The translations under genes and the position numbers were made by a program. Of a stretch of 64,000 nt of DNA, positions 42,096 to 52,600 are shown piece by piece. Source of the DNA: Bdellovibrio sp. ZAP7 (lineage in GTDB: Bacteria; Bdellovibrionota; Bdellovibrionia; Bdellovibrionales; Bdellovibrionaceae); assembly GCF_006874645.1 (NCBI RefSeq), contig NZ_CP030082.1:682001-746000 (forward strand), read 5' to 3'. Positions within the stretch are counted from its first letter, which is position 1; every line of letters starts with the position of its first letter. The notes beneath the pieces were generated by a model. The model saw only the letters and a list, made by a program, of their open reading frames with translations, was not told the origin of the DNA and made no database searches.

Positions 42096-42127
42096 AGTGG
42101 CAGAAGGTCTAAGACTTTTCTGCCACT
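42096..42127. terminator. Hairpin between convergent genes
   Basis: AGTGGCAGAA (42096-42105) and TTCTGCCACT (42118-42127) form a perfect 10-bp stem, with the stop codon of the minus-strand exporter gene in its loop. T-tracts are weak on both sides (TTTTAGGG; TATTAAAATC), so it is a probable but not classical terminator. Confidence 0.6.
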
Positions 42128-43935
42128 TCCATTTTAGGGACTTCGGAATCATCGATCAAAGGTGATTTGGCCCCAGCTGAAGCAAATTGATAGTACATAC
42201 CTTGAGCGGCCATCAATTCCTGATGAGAACCCACTTCCATTACTTCCCCCTGGTTCAAGACAACGATGCGATCGCACTGTTCAATTGTCGACAGGCGGTG
42301 AGCAATGATGATGCTGGTACGACCTTTGGTGATCTCGCGAGTGGCTTCCTGGATAATGTGCTCGCTTTCGGAATCGATATTCGCTGTCGCCTCATCCAAT
42401 ATCAAAATGTCAGGGTTGAAAGCCAAGATGCGCGCAAATGCGATCAGCTGACGTTCGCCCACGGAAAGATTGGCGCCGCGTTCATCGACGGGACTGTTTA
42501 AATCGCGTCCTGTACGAGTCAATAGCCCCATATAGCCGGTTTTCTCGCAGGCTTTTAGTATTTGCTCGTCAGAGACCTTTGGATCCCCCAGGCCAATGTT
42601 ACCGCGAATAGTCCCGCGGAAAATAAAGTTGTCCTGCTGTACGACGCCGACGTGATGGCGAATTTCTTCGCGTGCGATTTTTTCGATCGGCAGGCCATCG
42701 ATAAAGATCGATTTTTCAGGCGCATCATAGAAACGCTGAAGCAGGGAAATAAACGTGGATTTTCCACTTCCCGTACGACCCACCAAAGCAATAGATTCCC
42801 CGGGCTGGAAGTGCAGGTTCACATTTTTAAGTACCAACGGCAGATTTTCTTCATAGCGGAAATTCAAATTGCGAATTTCAATGTCACCACGAACCATTTC
42901 TGTTTTCTGCAAAGAATCCAATTCATACTCTTTGTGCTCATCCATCAGCGTGAAAATTCGTTCGGCGCTGGTAAGTGAATTTTGGAACTGTTGATATTTC
43001 TCCAGGATTTCGCGTAAAGGTGGGATGAAATCTTGAATGTTCATCAGAAAGGCCACCAAGGAGCCAATCGCGATGGAATTTTCGGCGCTCATCAAGCCCC
43101 CGAAATATAGGGCTGATGTGATCGTAACCGCATTGAACAGATTCATAATCGGTTGCATCATTGCATAGGCATAGATCGAGCGCATATTCGTATCGCGATA
43201 ATCTGTGGACAGGTTCGAGAAGCGATCGCGGTTACGACGGATGCGGTTGTACAACTGTACAACTTTGATCCCGTTCAGATTTTCCGCTAAAAAGGCATTA
43301 ATCACTGAAAGCTTTTTTTTCTGTTCGTGCAAGATATCGCGGATTTTATTGCTTAGGTAAAACGAAGCCGCGATAAACACCGGAGCTAACAACAAGGAAA
43401 TCAAAGTCAGTTTCCAGGAAATCAGCGCCAACGCCACAACCACCGAACAAATCACTACGAACTGTGTGAAGACCGTGATCACGCCTTCCGTGAAAAGCTC
43501 ACCTAAAGAGGCGACGTCATTCGTAAGACGAGTGACAATGCGCCCAGTGGGAGTCTTATTAAAGAATTGCAGAGGCAATCTTTGCACGTGGTTCATCAAG
43601 TCTTCGCGCAAATGAAACAACATGCGATTCCCAAACAACTGAAAAAGCATATTGTTAGAAAATGAAAAGCATGTGCGCAAGATTTCAAGTCCCAGATAGG
43701 CAAAGGCTACCTGTGTGAAAAGCTCATAGTTCTTACCCTTCACACCGTGATCGATCGCATATCCGATCAAGGCTGGCACCAGACGGGCGACCAAAGCTCC
43801 ACCAAAGACTGCAAAGATGGCAGCAAATAGCAAAACCTTTTCACGACGGGCATAGGGCCACAATCTTTTAAATAAAACCGGATAAGTGACTTTGGTTTTA
43901 ACCAAGTCTTCATTCATGAAGTTATCATTACTCAT
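42109..43935 (-). CDS. ABC exporter half-transporter B, 608 aa
   Basis: The N-terminal TM domain (six helices, e.g. VLLFAAIFAVFGGALVARLVPALIG) is followed by an ATPase: Walker A ALVGRTGSGKSTFISLL, Q-loop GVVQQDNFIFRGTI, signature LSVGERQLIAFAR, Walker B ILILDEATANIDS, H-loop IIIAHRLSTIE. The signature LSVGE departs from LSGGQ. It overlaps the partner gene by 8 nt; together they should form a heterodimeric exporter (LmrCD/TM287-288 type) for lipids, drugs or peptides. The extra N-terminal region starts MSNDNFMNEDLVKTKVTYPVLFKRLW. Confidence 0.92.
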   Translation of the reverse strand: MSNDNFMNEDLVKTKVTYPVLFKRLWPYARREKVLLFAAIFAVFGGALVARLVPALIGYAIDHGVKGKNYELFTQVAFAYLGLEILRTCFSFSNNMLFQLFGNRMLFHLREDLMNHVQRLPLQFFNKTPTGRIVTRLTNDVASLGELFTEGVITVFTQFVVICSVVVALALISWKLTLISLLLAPVFIAASFYLSNKIRDILHEQKKKLSVINAFLAENLNGIKVVQLYNRIRRNRDRFSNLSTDYRDTNMRSIYAYAMMQPIMNLFNAVTITSALYFGGLMSAENSIAIGSLVAFLMNIQDFIPPLREILEKYQQFQNSLTSAERIFTLMDEHKEYELDSLQKTEMVRGDIEIRNLNFRYEENLPLVLKNVNLHFQPGESIALVGRTGSGKSTFISLLQRFYDAPEKSIFIDGLPIEKIAREEIRHHVGVVQQDNFIFRGTIRGNIGLGDPKVSDEQILKACEKTGYMGLLTRTGRDLNSPVDERGANLSVGERQLIAFARILAFNPDILILDEATANIDSESEHIIQEATREITKGRTSIIIAHRLSTIEQCDRIVVLNQGEVMEVGSHQELMAAQGMYYQFASAGAKSPLIDDSEVPKMEVAEKS

Positions 43936-45691
43936 GATTCACCTCCTGGCCTTGAATGCTAACGGTTTTTTGGAATGTCGGGCTTGCTTTTAGAACTTCC
44001 TGGTAAGTTCCCAGCGCCTCCACTTCACCATCACGAAGGATTAACAGGCGATCCACAGTTTTAAGCGAAGACAGGCGATGAGCCACGATGATTCGACTCA
44101 TGGAACCCTTGTCTTTACCAAGTTCATTTTCGATCGCTTTTTCTGTGCGGGTGTCCACGGCGCTTAGCGAATCATCCAAAATCAAAACGGGGGTTTTCAT
44201 AATCAATCCCCGGGCAATTGTCAGACGCTGTTTTTGGCCACCAGATAAATTCACTCCACGCTCGCCCAATTGGGATTCAAACTGATGGGGGAGTGATTGA
44301 ATCTCGCGGGTTAAATCCACGGTTTCGGTCATACGCAGGATATCCTGGTCTGATGCGCGCTCGGTTAAGCCGAAGCTAACGTTTTCTGAAATGCTTTCGC
44401 TGAATAGGAAGGCCTCTTGAGGAACCAACAGGAATGTCTTACGCAAAGATTCCTGTGTGATGTCTTCAATCGCATGACCATTCACCAAGATCTCACCCTC
44501 GGTTAATGGGTATAGACGTGTCAGCAAGTGCAACAAAGTTGTTTTACCAGCTCCCACCGGGCCCATGATGCCCAGGCTTTCTCCCGCTTTAAGCGTGAAA
44601 GAAACATTCTTTAAAGCGTAAACGGTACTGCTTTGATGTTTGTAGGAAACATTTCTGAATTCCAATTTCTCAAAACGTGTGATTTCAATTTTTCCGTTAT
44701 CAGGGATGTCGGTATCCGTTTTCAAAACATCTTTGATACGTTCAAAGGAGGCATAGCCTTTTTGCATCATCGAAAAGCCCATGCCCAATGCTGTCATCGG
44801 CCAGACCATTTTTTGAATATAGCGATGAAATGCAAAGAACGTCCCGATTGTGACCGTACCGGCATACAAGTCGTCTTTCGCGACAAAGAGCAGGATCACG
44901 CTTCCCGATGTCACGCCGAACTCCATAACCGGAACGAACAGCGAGTCCACTTTGGCTACTTTGTTGCAAGCTTTCTCAAAAGCAGCACTGACACCGTTAA
45001 ATAATTGCGTACGGTTGTGTTCCTGGGAAAAACTTTTGATCACGCGGATGCCACCGACAGTTTCCTGGGCAACGCCAGTAAGTTCGGAGAAGCGATCTTG
45101 TTGAATTTTGTAATTCGTGTGAATCAGTTTCATCACTTTCCAGATCATCAAGGGAACTAGTGGCAGAAAGATCAAAACCTTCCAAGTCCAAGACCAGTTC
45201 ATCATCACCATGATCGGAAATACGATCGCAATGATGATCACGCCATCTGCCAGAATCAAAAGGCCCGGTCCGATGGCCTGACGGAAAGACTGCACGTCAT
45301 TCGTCAAAAGACTCATTAACTCGCCCACCTGATTCTTGTGGAAAAAATTGGGACCCAGTGAAGTTAGATGGTTGAAAATACGACGGCGAATATCTTCTGC
45401 CGCATAAGTATGGAATTTACCAAAAAACGCACGCCAGCCCAGGCGAGTGGCTGCGAGGCTTGCCATGACCAAGGCAAAGATCATGCAGGTCTTGGTGACT
45501 TCACTCATCGGTGCGCGGGCTTCAATGCTGTCGATGATTTGTTTCATCACCAACGGATAAATCCCGTCCAGCGCATTCGTGAAAAGCAAAAACAACATCC
45601 CTAAACTAAAAGCGCGGGGATTGTTTTTTATATAAAATAAAAGAGGGCGTTTAAAAAGAAGAGCGTTTTCTGAGGGCTGCATCGTGGACAA
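43928..45691 (-). CDS. ABC exporter half-transporter A, 587 aa
   Basis: TM domain plus ATPase: Walker A GIMGPVGAGKTTLLHLL, Q-loop LVPQEAFLFSESI, canonical signature LSGGQKQRLTIARGL, Walker B VLILDDSLSAVDT, H-loop IIVAHRLSSLK. The catalytic Glu after Walker B is replaced by Asp, so this half has a weakened ATP site, as in known asymmetric heterodimers. Upstream (45692-45770) it diverges from an HTH regulator with an inverted repeat between. It is the first gene of the two-gene exporter operon. Confidence 0.92.
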   Translation of the reverse strand: MSTMQPSENALLFKRPLLFYIKNNPRAFSLGMLFLLFTNALDGIYPLVMKQIIDSIEARAPMSEVTKTCMIFALVMASLAATRLGWRAFFGKFHTYAAEDIRRRIFNHLTSLGPNFFHKNQVGELMSLLTNDVQSFRQAIGPGLLILADGVIIIAIVFPIMVMMNWSWTWKVLIFLPLVPLMIWKVMKLIHTNYKIQQDRFSELTGVAQETVGGIRVIKSFSQEHNRTQLFNGVSAAFEKACNKVAKVDSLFVPVMEFGVTSGSVILLFVAKDDLYAGTVTIGTFFAFHRYIQKMVWPMTALGMGFSMMQKGYASFERIKDVLKTDTDIPDNGKIEITRFEKLEFRNVSYKHQSSTVYALKNVSFTLKAGESLGIMGPVGAGKTTLLHLLTRLYPLTEGEILVNGHAIEDITQESLRKTFLLVPQEAFLFSESISENVSFGLTERASDQDILRMTETVDLTREIQSLPHQFESQLGERGVNLSGGQKQRLTIARGLIMKTPVLILDDSLSAVDTRTEKAIENELGKDKGSMSRIIVAHRLSSLKTVDRLLILRDGEVEALGTYQEVLKASPTFQKTVSIQGQEVNHE

Positions 45692-45733
45692 CTCTAATGA
45701 ATATAAGGAAATCCGACAAGGGAATTGCGTCAG

Positions 45734-45750
45734 GTACTAATATACAGTAC
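45734..45750. promoter_or_regulatory. Inverted repeat between exporter and regulator genes
   Basis: GTACT, seven nt (AATATAC) and AGTAC form a perfect dyad in the short divergent region. Its position suggests an operator for the HTH protein at 45771; the AATATAC spacer may also be part of a -10 box. Confidence 0.4.
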
Positions 45751-45770
45751 TCTGCTAAGTGGAGGCTGGT

Positions 45771-46505
45771 ATGTCGCAAATAGATCAGTTTTTGGCGTCG
45801 TTGAAACGCGCTTTGAAAGCAAAGAACGTACTCTACAGGGATTTGGCTAAAGCGCTAAACCTCAGCGAATCCAGCGTGAAACGTATTCTTTCCAGTAAAA
45901 GCCTGAGCTTAGAGCGTTTAGAAGAAATCTGTCGTGTGGCGGATCTTAGTTTTTCAGAAGTGGTTAAGTCCGCAAATCTGGAAGACGGAACGCAAATTTA
46001 TCTTCTGACGGATGAGCAAGAGCGCGCCTTGGCCGAAAACACACGTCTGCTGCATTACTATATGTTGCTTCATGACGAGCGCACTCCGCAAAAGATCGAA
46101 AAAGAATACCAAATTCCCAAAGCGGAGGCCCAAAAGTATCTTTTTCAGCTGGATCGATTGAATTTGATCGAACTTCATCCGCGCGACAAAGTAAAATTCA
46201 AACGTCATGGATTTTTGCGTTTCCGCAGAGATGGGCCCATTGGTAAAGCCCTTTTTGAACAAATGAAGACGACTTATTTGATGTACGATTTCAAGCCCGA
46301 GGATTTCGTGCGCTTTACGTTAATCAAAATCAGTCCCTCGACATTAGCGAAGTACAAAGGGAAAATGGAAAAGCTGGCGATGGAAATGCAGGAAGATTCT
46401 CGCTTCGATGCTGAGCATAACACGGCCACAGTGGATGCTGGTGTGTTGATGGCTTACCGACCTTGGACATATTCCTACATGGGCGCAATCAAGAAAAAAG
46501 AATAG
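45771..46505 (+). CDS. HTH (XRE-type) transcriptional regulator, 244 aa
   Basis: ATG 45771 is preceded by GGAGG at 45761-45765, which rules out the GTG at 45759. Residues ~8-65 form a helix-turn-helix (YRDLAKALNLSESSVKRIL, LSLERLEEICRVADLSFSEVV). The larger C-terminal part is helical, with a second winged-helix-like pattern (KIEKEYQIPKAEAQKYLFQLDRLNLIELHP) and an unknown effector region. No membrane segment is seen. The divergent arrangement suggests it controls the adjacent ABC exporter, itself, or both. Confidence 0.88.
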   Translation: MSQIDQFLASLKRALKAKNVLYRDLAKALNLSESSVKRILSSKSLSLERLEEICRVADLSFSEVVKSANLEDGTQIYLLTDEQERALAENTRLLHYYMLLHDERTPQKIEKEYQIPKAEAQKYLFQLDRLNLIELHPRDKVKFKRHGFLRFRRDGPIGKALFEQMKTTYLMYDFKPEDFVRFTLIKISPSTLAKYKGKMEKLAMEMQEDSRFDAEHNTATVDAGVLMAYRPWTYSYMGAIKKKE

Positions 46506-46595
46506 ATCTCCAGAAAATTTGTTTTATCTCAGGAGCGGTGGTGTGTTGCAGTTCCCTGGTTGCAGTGCCACCACTCCTTTGCGAATCTTGATGAT

Positions 46596-47402
46596 ATGAG
46601 AATCACGCTTTTGTCATGCCTAAGCAGCATTGTTATCTTGTTGTCTTCAGTTTTATCTTTGGCGGTGAACGCGCCGAACTCTATGTTCAATCGCAAAACA
46701 ACGACGGGGCAAAATCTTTATCAAACCGTTTTGTCTCAAGGAGTCGCGGAAGAGCCCGTGAATCTTTTATTTCGCATGTTCGATTATAATGCGGGTCGAA
46801 TTGCGAATACTAAGACTGCAGTGATCGTGGACTACTCCCTGATTTCCGTTGAAAAGCGCCTGTATTTCCTGCATCTGGATACGGGTGTGGTGGAAAGATT
46901 CTATGTGTCTCATGGAATTAATTCTGGCGTTTTAGAAACGCGCAGCTTTTCAAATCTAATGGATTCCTGGAAAAGTTCCATTGGATTTTACTATGCAAAA
47001 GGCACCTATAACAGTGCCAAGAATGGCCCCTCCTTAAAGCTCGAGGGGATTGATCGCTCCAATGACAATGCCAAGGATCGCTTGATCGTTTTGCACGGAG
47101 CAAAGTATGTCAGCGATGATTTTATTCAACGCAATGGTCGCCTCGGTTGGAGTCAAGGTTGCTTCGCAGTTGCACTCGAGGTTTTGCCAGTGCTGCTAAA
47201 CTCTTTGCAAAATGGTAGTTTGCTTTTGTCCTATCACAAGGATCTTTGGAAATATGCGCGCCAGTATCCTACGGAGCAAGAGGTGATGGGCAATGAGGTC
47301 GTGCCTCCTGGAGTGAACATTCGCATCACTCCTGAGGAACAAGTGGATCCTATCCCTCCCGCCGACAGCTCGGAATACATGAAATCACTTGTGGGTGCTT
47401 AA
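46596..47402 (+). CDS. L,D-transpeptidase-family catalytic protein, 268 aa
   Basis: ATG 46596 starts a signal or anchor sequence (MRITLLSCLSSIVILLSSVLSLAVNA); the frame extends upstream to a TTG that is unlikely to be used. The catalytic core matches the murein L,D-transpeptidase (YkuD-related) pattern: VDYSLISVEKRLYFLHLDTG, LIVLHGAKYVSDDF (His167), and GRLGWSQGCFAV (Cys189 in S-x-G-C). It would cross-link or edit peptidoglycan. Such enzymes are numerous in predatory bacteria that remodel prey walls; a predatory role here is inference. The 3' end overlaps the convergent tetR by 18 nt. Confidence 0.88.
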   Translation: MRITLLSCLSSIVILLSSVLSLAVNAPNSMFNRKTTTGQNLYQTVLSQGVAEEPVNLLFRMFDYNAGRIANTKTAVIVDYSLISVEKRLYFLHLDTGVVERFYVSHGINSGVLETRSFSNLMDSWKSSIGFYYAKGTYNSAKNGPSLKLEGIDRSNDNAKDRLIVLHGAKYVSDDFIQRNGRLGWSQGCFAVALEVLPVLLNSLQNGSLLLSYHKDLWKYARQYPTEQEVMGNEVVPPGVNIRITPEEQVDPIPPADSSEYMKSLVGA

Positions 47403-48056
47403 AGACTCGGCCAAACCAGTGATGAAGATTTTCAATTTCGCTTGGATGCTCTCCACGTCGGTGCCAAGTAAGATCCTATCAAAAAACATAGAGCCATGAA
47501 AATATGTATCAAAAATTTCCATCGCCTGTCTTAAATCGACGTCCTTTTTCACTTTTCCTTCCGTGCGAAGTACTTCGAGGCGCTCAATAACCTGATTAAT
47601 ATAAAGACTGATGGGAGCGATTTCGCGAATGCGTTTCAAAAACTTCGCATCCACAAGACATTGGCCCAGCACGATTTTAAAAAACTCCTCGTCCTTTTTG
47701 CAATGATGTTCGAACATAGAGTCCACCAATGAAGTTAACTCTTCGTGCACTGTTGCTTGCGCTGGGTACATAAGCGTATCTTGTTGAACTTTATCTTTGA
47801 TATGTGTTTCACACACCGCAAGCAACAGCCCCATTTTGCCGTCGAAATAGCGGCCTATAAGTGATTCGTTGACCTTGGCTTTGTCGGCGATCATGCGGGT
47901 TGTGGCGCCATTAAAGCCGTGTTTTGCAAAGATATCCTCGGCGGCCTGAAGCAGGCGTTCTTCGGATGCGGATCTATCTCTTTTTTTAGTCTTAGATCGA
48001 GAAGCGGTCTCTTTTTGATCCGTATTCTTCGATAAAGGTTGAGAGGTGTCTCCCAT
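47385..48056 (-). CDS. TetR-family repressor, 223 aa
   Basis: ATG 48056 follows AGGAGCTCAAT, so the longer frame to 48128 is not used. A basic N-terminal tail (KTKKRDRSASEERLLQAAEDIF) leads into the TetR HTH: KHGFNGATTRMIADKAKVNESLIGRYFDGKMGLLLAV. The C-terminal ligand and dimer domain is helical. The gene diverges from the TolC-RND pair across a region with two AAGTAAGT-type palindromes, which are likely its operators. It probably represses the efflux genes and itself. Confidence 0.92.
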   Translation of the reverse strand: MGDTSQPLSKNTDQKETASRSKTKKRDRSASEERLLQAAEDIFAKHGFNGATTRMIADKAKVNESLIGRYFDGKMGLLLAVCETHIKDKVQQDTLMYPAQATVHEELTSLVDSMFEHHCKKDEEFFKIVLGQCLVDAKFLKRIREIAPISLYINQVIERLEVLRTEGKVKKDVDLRQAMEIFDTYFHGSMFFDRILLGTDVESIQAKLKIFITGLAESLSTHK

Positions 48057-48144
48057 ATTGAGCTCCTGGGTTATCTTTTTTAAAGCACATAAGCACTTGA
48101 AAGTACTTATTAATAGTAAATGTATCATAAAATAAGAATGTCCA

Positions 48145-48162
48145 CAAGTAAGTAATTGCTTG
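48145..48162. promoter_or_regulatory. TetR operator candidate 1
   Basis: CAAGTAA-GTAA-TTGCTTG is a dyad with 6 of 7 paired positions. It lies in the tetR-tolC divergent region and matches the second site in spacing and sequence. Confidence 0.5.
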
Positions 48163-48192
48163 AGTACTTCGTAAAAATGCCGTAAAAGTATG

Positions 48193-48210
48193 TAAGTAAG
48201 TGATTACTTA
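48193..48210. promoter_or_regulatory. TetR operator candidate 2
   Basis: TAAGTAA-GTGA-TTACTTA is a perfect 7-bp dyad, centred 48 bp from site 1 and 24 nt before the TolC-like start. The distance is consistent with repression at the efflux promoter. Confidence 0.55.
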
Positions 48211-48233
48211 TTAGTGAATCAGGAGATGGACCC

Positions 48234-49688
48234 ATGATGAACCAGGGTGGAGCTAAAAACGACAGATGTTTTGTACTGCGAGCTGCTATGGCTTTCCTTT
48301 TAATAGGAATAGCTGCAACGAAAGCTCAAGGTGTCACGTTGACTCAATATCTCGAGCAAGTGCAGACCGACAGTAACAGTTATAAAGGAACTACTACGCA
48401 AGCAGAAGGTAACAACCTTGAGGCTCGCGAAGCAGATTTGATTTTCACCCCAAAACTTTTTGCTGAATTCAATACGGGTCATGACGGTAAACCAAGTCAG
48501 CCGAAAATGTATGATCGCGTGAATACTGAGACATACTCTTTGGGCATTCAGCAACAATTCGATTTTGGTTTGCAAAGTAAGTTGTACTATACAATGCAAA
48601 AGACAACCTTCGACAATGCAGGATCTGCATTCACAATGTCTAAATATTGGGATGCGACTCCTAAGATCGAATTGACAATGCCAGTGTGGGGCGGTGGTTT
48701 CGGTAGTACCGCTCGTGCGAACGCGGATTTGCTTCGTCAAAGTAACTATGCCGAGCAATATCAGGCTTCCTACCAGTCAACAGCTTACTTGGCGCAAGCT
48801 GAAGCTGCTTACTGGAAACTTTCTGCGTGGTCTGACGTTGTTAAAATTCAAGAAGCCGCTTCTAAATCAGCGAACGATATCATGAGCTACGTAAGTCGCA
48901 AGCGCAGTATGAACCTAGGGGAGCAAGCCGACGTGGTTCAAGCTCGGGCCTTGGTTGAAGCTCGTGGTTTGGAGTTGCAAGTGGCTCGCAATGAACAACG
49001 TGAGGCTCTTCGTACCTTCAACAAATTTTTAAATAGACCAGCGACAGCTCCAGTGGACAGTCTTGAAACAGTTCCTTATGCAGAGCTGGAAAAAATCACT
49101 GTACCGACGGCTCGCCCTGGCGAACGTTACGATGTGAAAGCAACGCAGGCTCAACTACAAACAGCGAAAGCCAATGCTGTAGTCGTGAAAGAACGTAACC
49201 GTCCAACCTTAGATATTTATACAACTTACGCTTTGAATGGCCGTGATGATGATTATAACCAAGCGATGAAAAACGCAGGTTATACGGACACGGACACGGG
49301 CTATATTGGCATGCGCTTCAACATGCCTTTGAATATTGGTGCAGCAGGCGACACCAAAGCTGGTGCGGATAAAAACGTCAGAGCAGCAGAATACAATCGG
49401 GAGTACGCGTTGTATGCGCAAGAACAAGACTGGATCAATTTAACTCAAAATATTACTGATGCGCGCGACAACTTGGTTTTGTTGGGTAAAATTGAACAAG
49501 CGCAAAAGACTAAATTGGACGTGGAAAGAACACGTCTTCGTCAGGGTCGAACAACAACGTACCAAGTATTGTTGTTCGAACAAGATTACTCAGCTTCCGC
49601 TTTGAACCGCGTGAAGTCTGCAGCGAATATCCTGGCACTGCAAACACAAATCAAACTTTACCAAGCCTCTCCTGAGGAAGGGAAATAG
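48234..49688 (+). CDS. TolC-family outer-membrane efflux protein, 484 aa
   Basis: ATG 48234 follows AGGAG. A signal peptide (ending near ATKAQG) precedes a TolC-type sequence: long alternating helices (YLAQAEAAYWKLSAWSDVVKIQEAA, RKRSMNLGEQADVVQARALVEARGLELQVARNEQ, RTRLRQGRTTTYQVLLFEQDYSASALNRV) and beta segments between them (IFTPKLFAEFNTG, DIYTTYALNGRDD). It would form the outer-membrane exit duct for the RND pump encoded 2 nt downstream. No lipobox is seen. Confidence 0.9.
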   Translation: MMNQGGAKNDRCFVLRAAMAFLLIGIAATKAQGVTLTQYLEQVQTDSNSYKGTTTQAEGNNLEAREADLIFTPKLFAEFNTGHDGKPSQPKMYDRVNTETYSLGIQQQFDFGLQSKLYYTMQKTTFDNAGSAFTMSKYWDATPKIELTMPVWGGGFGSTARANADLLRQSNYAEQYQASYQSTAYLAQAEAAYWKLSAWSDVVKIQEAASKSANDIMSYVSRKRSMNLGEQADVVQARALVEARGLELQVARNEQREALRTFNKFLNRPATAPVDSLETVPYAELEKITVPTARPGERYDVKATQAQLQTAKANAVVVKERNRPTLDIYTTYALNGRDDDYNQAMKNAGYTDTDTGYIGMRFNMPLNIGAAGDTKAGADKNVRAAEYNREYALYAQEQDWINLTQNITDARDNLVLLGKIEQAQKTKLDVERTRLRQGRTTTYQVLLFEQDYSASALNRVKSAANILALQTQIKLYQASPEEGK

Positions 49689-49690
49689 TC

Positions 49691-52600
49691 ATGAGCTTAC
49701 CAAAGATTTCCATCAGCAGACCGATTTTTATTACCTGCGTAACCATTGCGATCGTTGTTGTCGGTTGGGCCGGATACAAATCCATGCCGGTCGACTTATT
49801 TCCTGACGTATCCGTTCCGGTTGTAACTGTACAGACGACTTATAAAGGTGCAGGTCCTTCCGAAATTGAAACTCTGGTATCTCGTCCTATCGAAGACGAA
49901 GTCAGTACAATTTCCGGTATCAAACGTATGACTTCCAAAAATATGGAAGGTGTTTCGCAAGTTATCGTCGAGTTCGTTTCGTCAGTGGACTCGAAATACG
50001 CGGAACAACAAGTACGTGATAAAGTAAATATCGCTAAGCCGAAACTTCCAGATGAAGTTGATGACCCAGTTATCAAAAAATTCGACCCGTCTGATACGCC
50101 TATCTTGATGATCGCATTGTCTTCAAAAGGAAACATCGGGGACGCGGCTCTTTATGACATCGCCGATCAAATGATCAAACCTCGCTTGGAACAAGTGAAC
50201 AACGTGGGTGCGATCGATATCCTGGGTGGTCGTAAAAGAGAAATTCATGTTCTTTTAGATCGCAACAAACTTAAAAACCGCGAGATCTCCGTTACCCAAG
50301 TGGCAGGTCAAGTAGGCGCCATGGGGCAGAACATTCCATCGGGTAAAGTAAACCAAGGTGGTAAAGAGCTGGTATTCCGTGGTTTGGGAGAGTTTAGAAA
50401 TACAGCTGACGTTGCAGATACTTTGGTAAATCTTTACGGAAATGAAGTTCCAACGCGTGTTTCTGATTTGGGTGTTGTTAAAGACACATTGGAAGACGAA
50501 GCGTCTCGCGCCTTTGTAAATGGCGAAAAAGCGATCTTCTTGCAAGTCTATCGTCAATCCGGTTCCAACACTGTGAAGGTGGCCGATGACGTTATCAAAC
50601 AAATGGAGAAAATCCGTCCAGAGCTGGAAAAAATGGAAGGTGCGCCACAAATCAAACTGGTGACGAATGCTTCGCAAAAAATTAAAGACAATCTTTATGA
50701 CGTGAACGAGACGATCATCATCGCGATTCTTTTGACAGTTATCACAGTGTTCTTCTTCTTGGGTAGCGTGCGTACGACTTTGATTACGGCGGTTTCATTG
50801 CCTGTATCTTTGATCGGTGCCTTTATGTTGATGAAGCTTGCGGGTTTCTCTTTGAATATCGTATCGATGTTGGCCTTGACCCTTGCGGTTGGTCTTCTGG
50901 TCGACGATGCGATCGTCGTCGTGGAAAATATCTATCGTCGTATGCAATTGGGTGAGAATTCCCTGGTGGCTGCGGAAAAAGGTACGACAGAGATTCAAAT
51001 GGCCGTTATGGCGATTTCTCTGGTTGTTATCGCGGTATTCGTTCCAGTAGGTACGATGTCCGGTACAATCGGTCAGTTCTTAAAGCAGTTCGGTTTCACG
51101 ATTGTATTCTCGATGATCATTTCTTGGTTCGTTGCGATGACAATCATTCCGATGCTGACAGCTTACTTTGCGGGTGAAGGTCACGGAGGCCATGGGGGTT
51201 CTCACGAAGACTTTAAACCTACAAGTATCTATGACAAAACATTGGGCCGTTTAGTGCGTGGCTTCGACCGCTTCCAATCGATGCTTGAAAGATATTACGA
51301 AAGACTTCTGCGTGTAACTTTGCGCCATCCAATTATGACGATCGTGGCGACATTGATGATCTTCTTCCTGTCGATCTATACGGTGACGAAAGTTCCGGGA
51401 ACATTCATCCCGGATGACGACTCGGGCGAGATCACAGTAACTCTTGAGATGACTCCGGGTACAAGCTTGGATGGTATGCAGGAAGTCTCTAACAAGATCG
51501 ATAAGATTATGCACGCAGACCCAGCTATCGATTACACAACTATGATCGTTGGTAATATCTATGGTGAATCAAACAAGGCGAGCTTCTACGTTAGAATGAA
51601 AGACGTAAAAGGCAGAATGAAAACGGAGGCTTTCCGTGATCATTTACGTCAAAAGTTCGCAGACTTCGCTTTCGCAAATCCAGTTGTTAAGAAATACGAC
51701 TCTACGGGTGGTATGGCTCAGCAGCCCTTTGTGATGAACATCATCTCTCCAGATCCAAAAGATCTAGAGTCATCAGCGACGAAATTGTTGGATGCTTTGA
51801 AAAAAGATCCACGCTTTAAGGACGTGGACTCGAACTATCGTCCTGGTAAGCCGGAGATGCAGGTCGAGCTGAAGCCCGGTGCGGCAAAAGCATACGGTAT
51901 CAATACGTCAACAATGGGTGCCGAGCTTCGTGCACAAGTTGAGGGAATGACGCCAGCGAAATTCCGTGAAAAAGGACGTGAGTATGAAGTTCGTGTGCGG
52001 TTGATTGAAAACCAACGTGACTTGAAACAGACGTTCAATGATGTCTACGTTCCGAACGTGAATCGCAAGTTGGTTCGCCTGAAAGATGTTGCGAACGGTG
52101 ATCTTTCCTCCGGTCCGGCATCGATTGATCGTATGGATCGTGGTCGTTACATCCAGATCACTGCGGGGCTTGCTCAAGGTGTTGGTGTAAGTACAGTTAT
52201 CGCTGACGTAGCAAAATGGACTGCCGAGGGGGGCCAAACAGCATTCCCTTCAAGCGTTCGCTACAACTTCGGTGGTGATGCCGAGAACCAGCAAGAACTT
52301 GCGGGTTCTACAATGATGGCCTTAGGTTTCGCGGTGATGTTCATCTACTTGATCCTGGCGTCACTTTATGAGTCTTTCATTACGCCGATTACAATCATGG
52401 TGGCCTTGCCGCTTGCATTGTGTGGAGCTTTCTTGGGTCTGTATCTTGCGAATCAGATGCTTTCAATGTTCGCGATTTTCGGCTTCTTTATGTTGATCGG
52501 GGTGGCGGGTAAGAATGGTATCTTGTTGGTAGATACGACGAACCAATTAATGGCCGAAGGTAAAACACGTGCAGATGCCCTGGTGCAAGCGGGTAAAACG

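Noticed and set aside
47385..48128. Longer TetR start at 48128
   Set aside because: AGGAGCTCAAT precedes ATG 48056, and the additional 24 residues run into the operator region.
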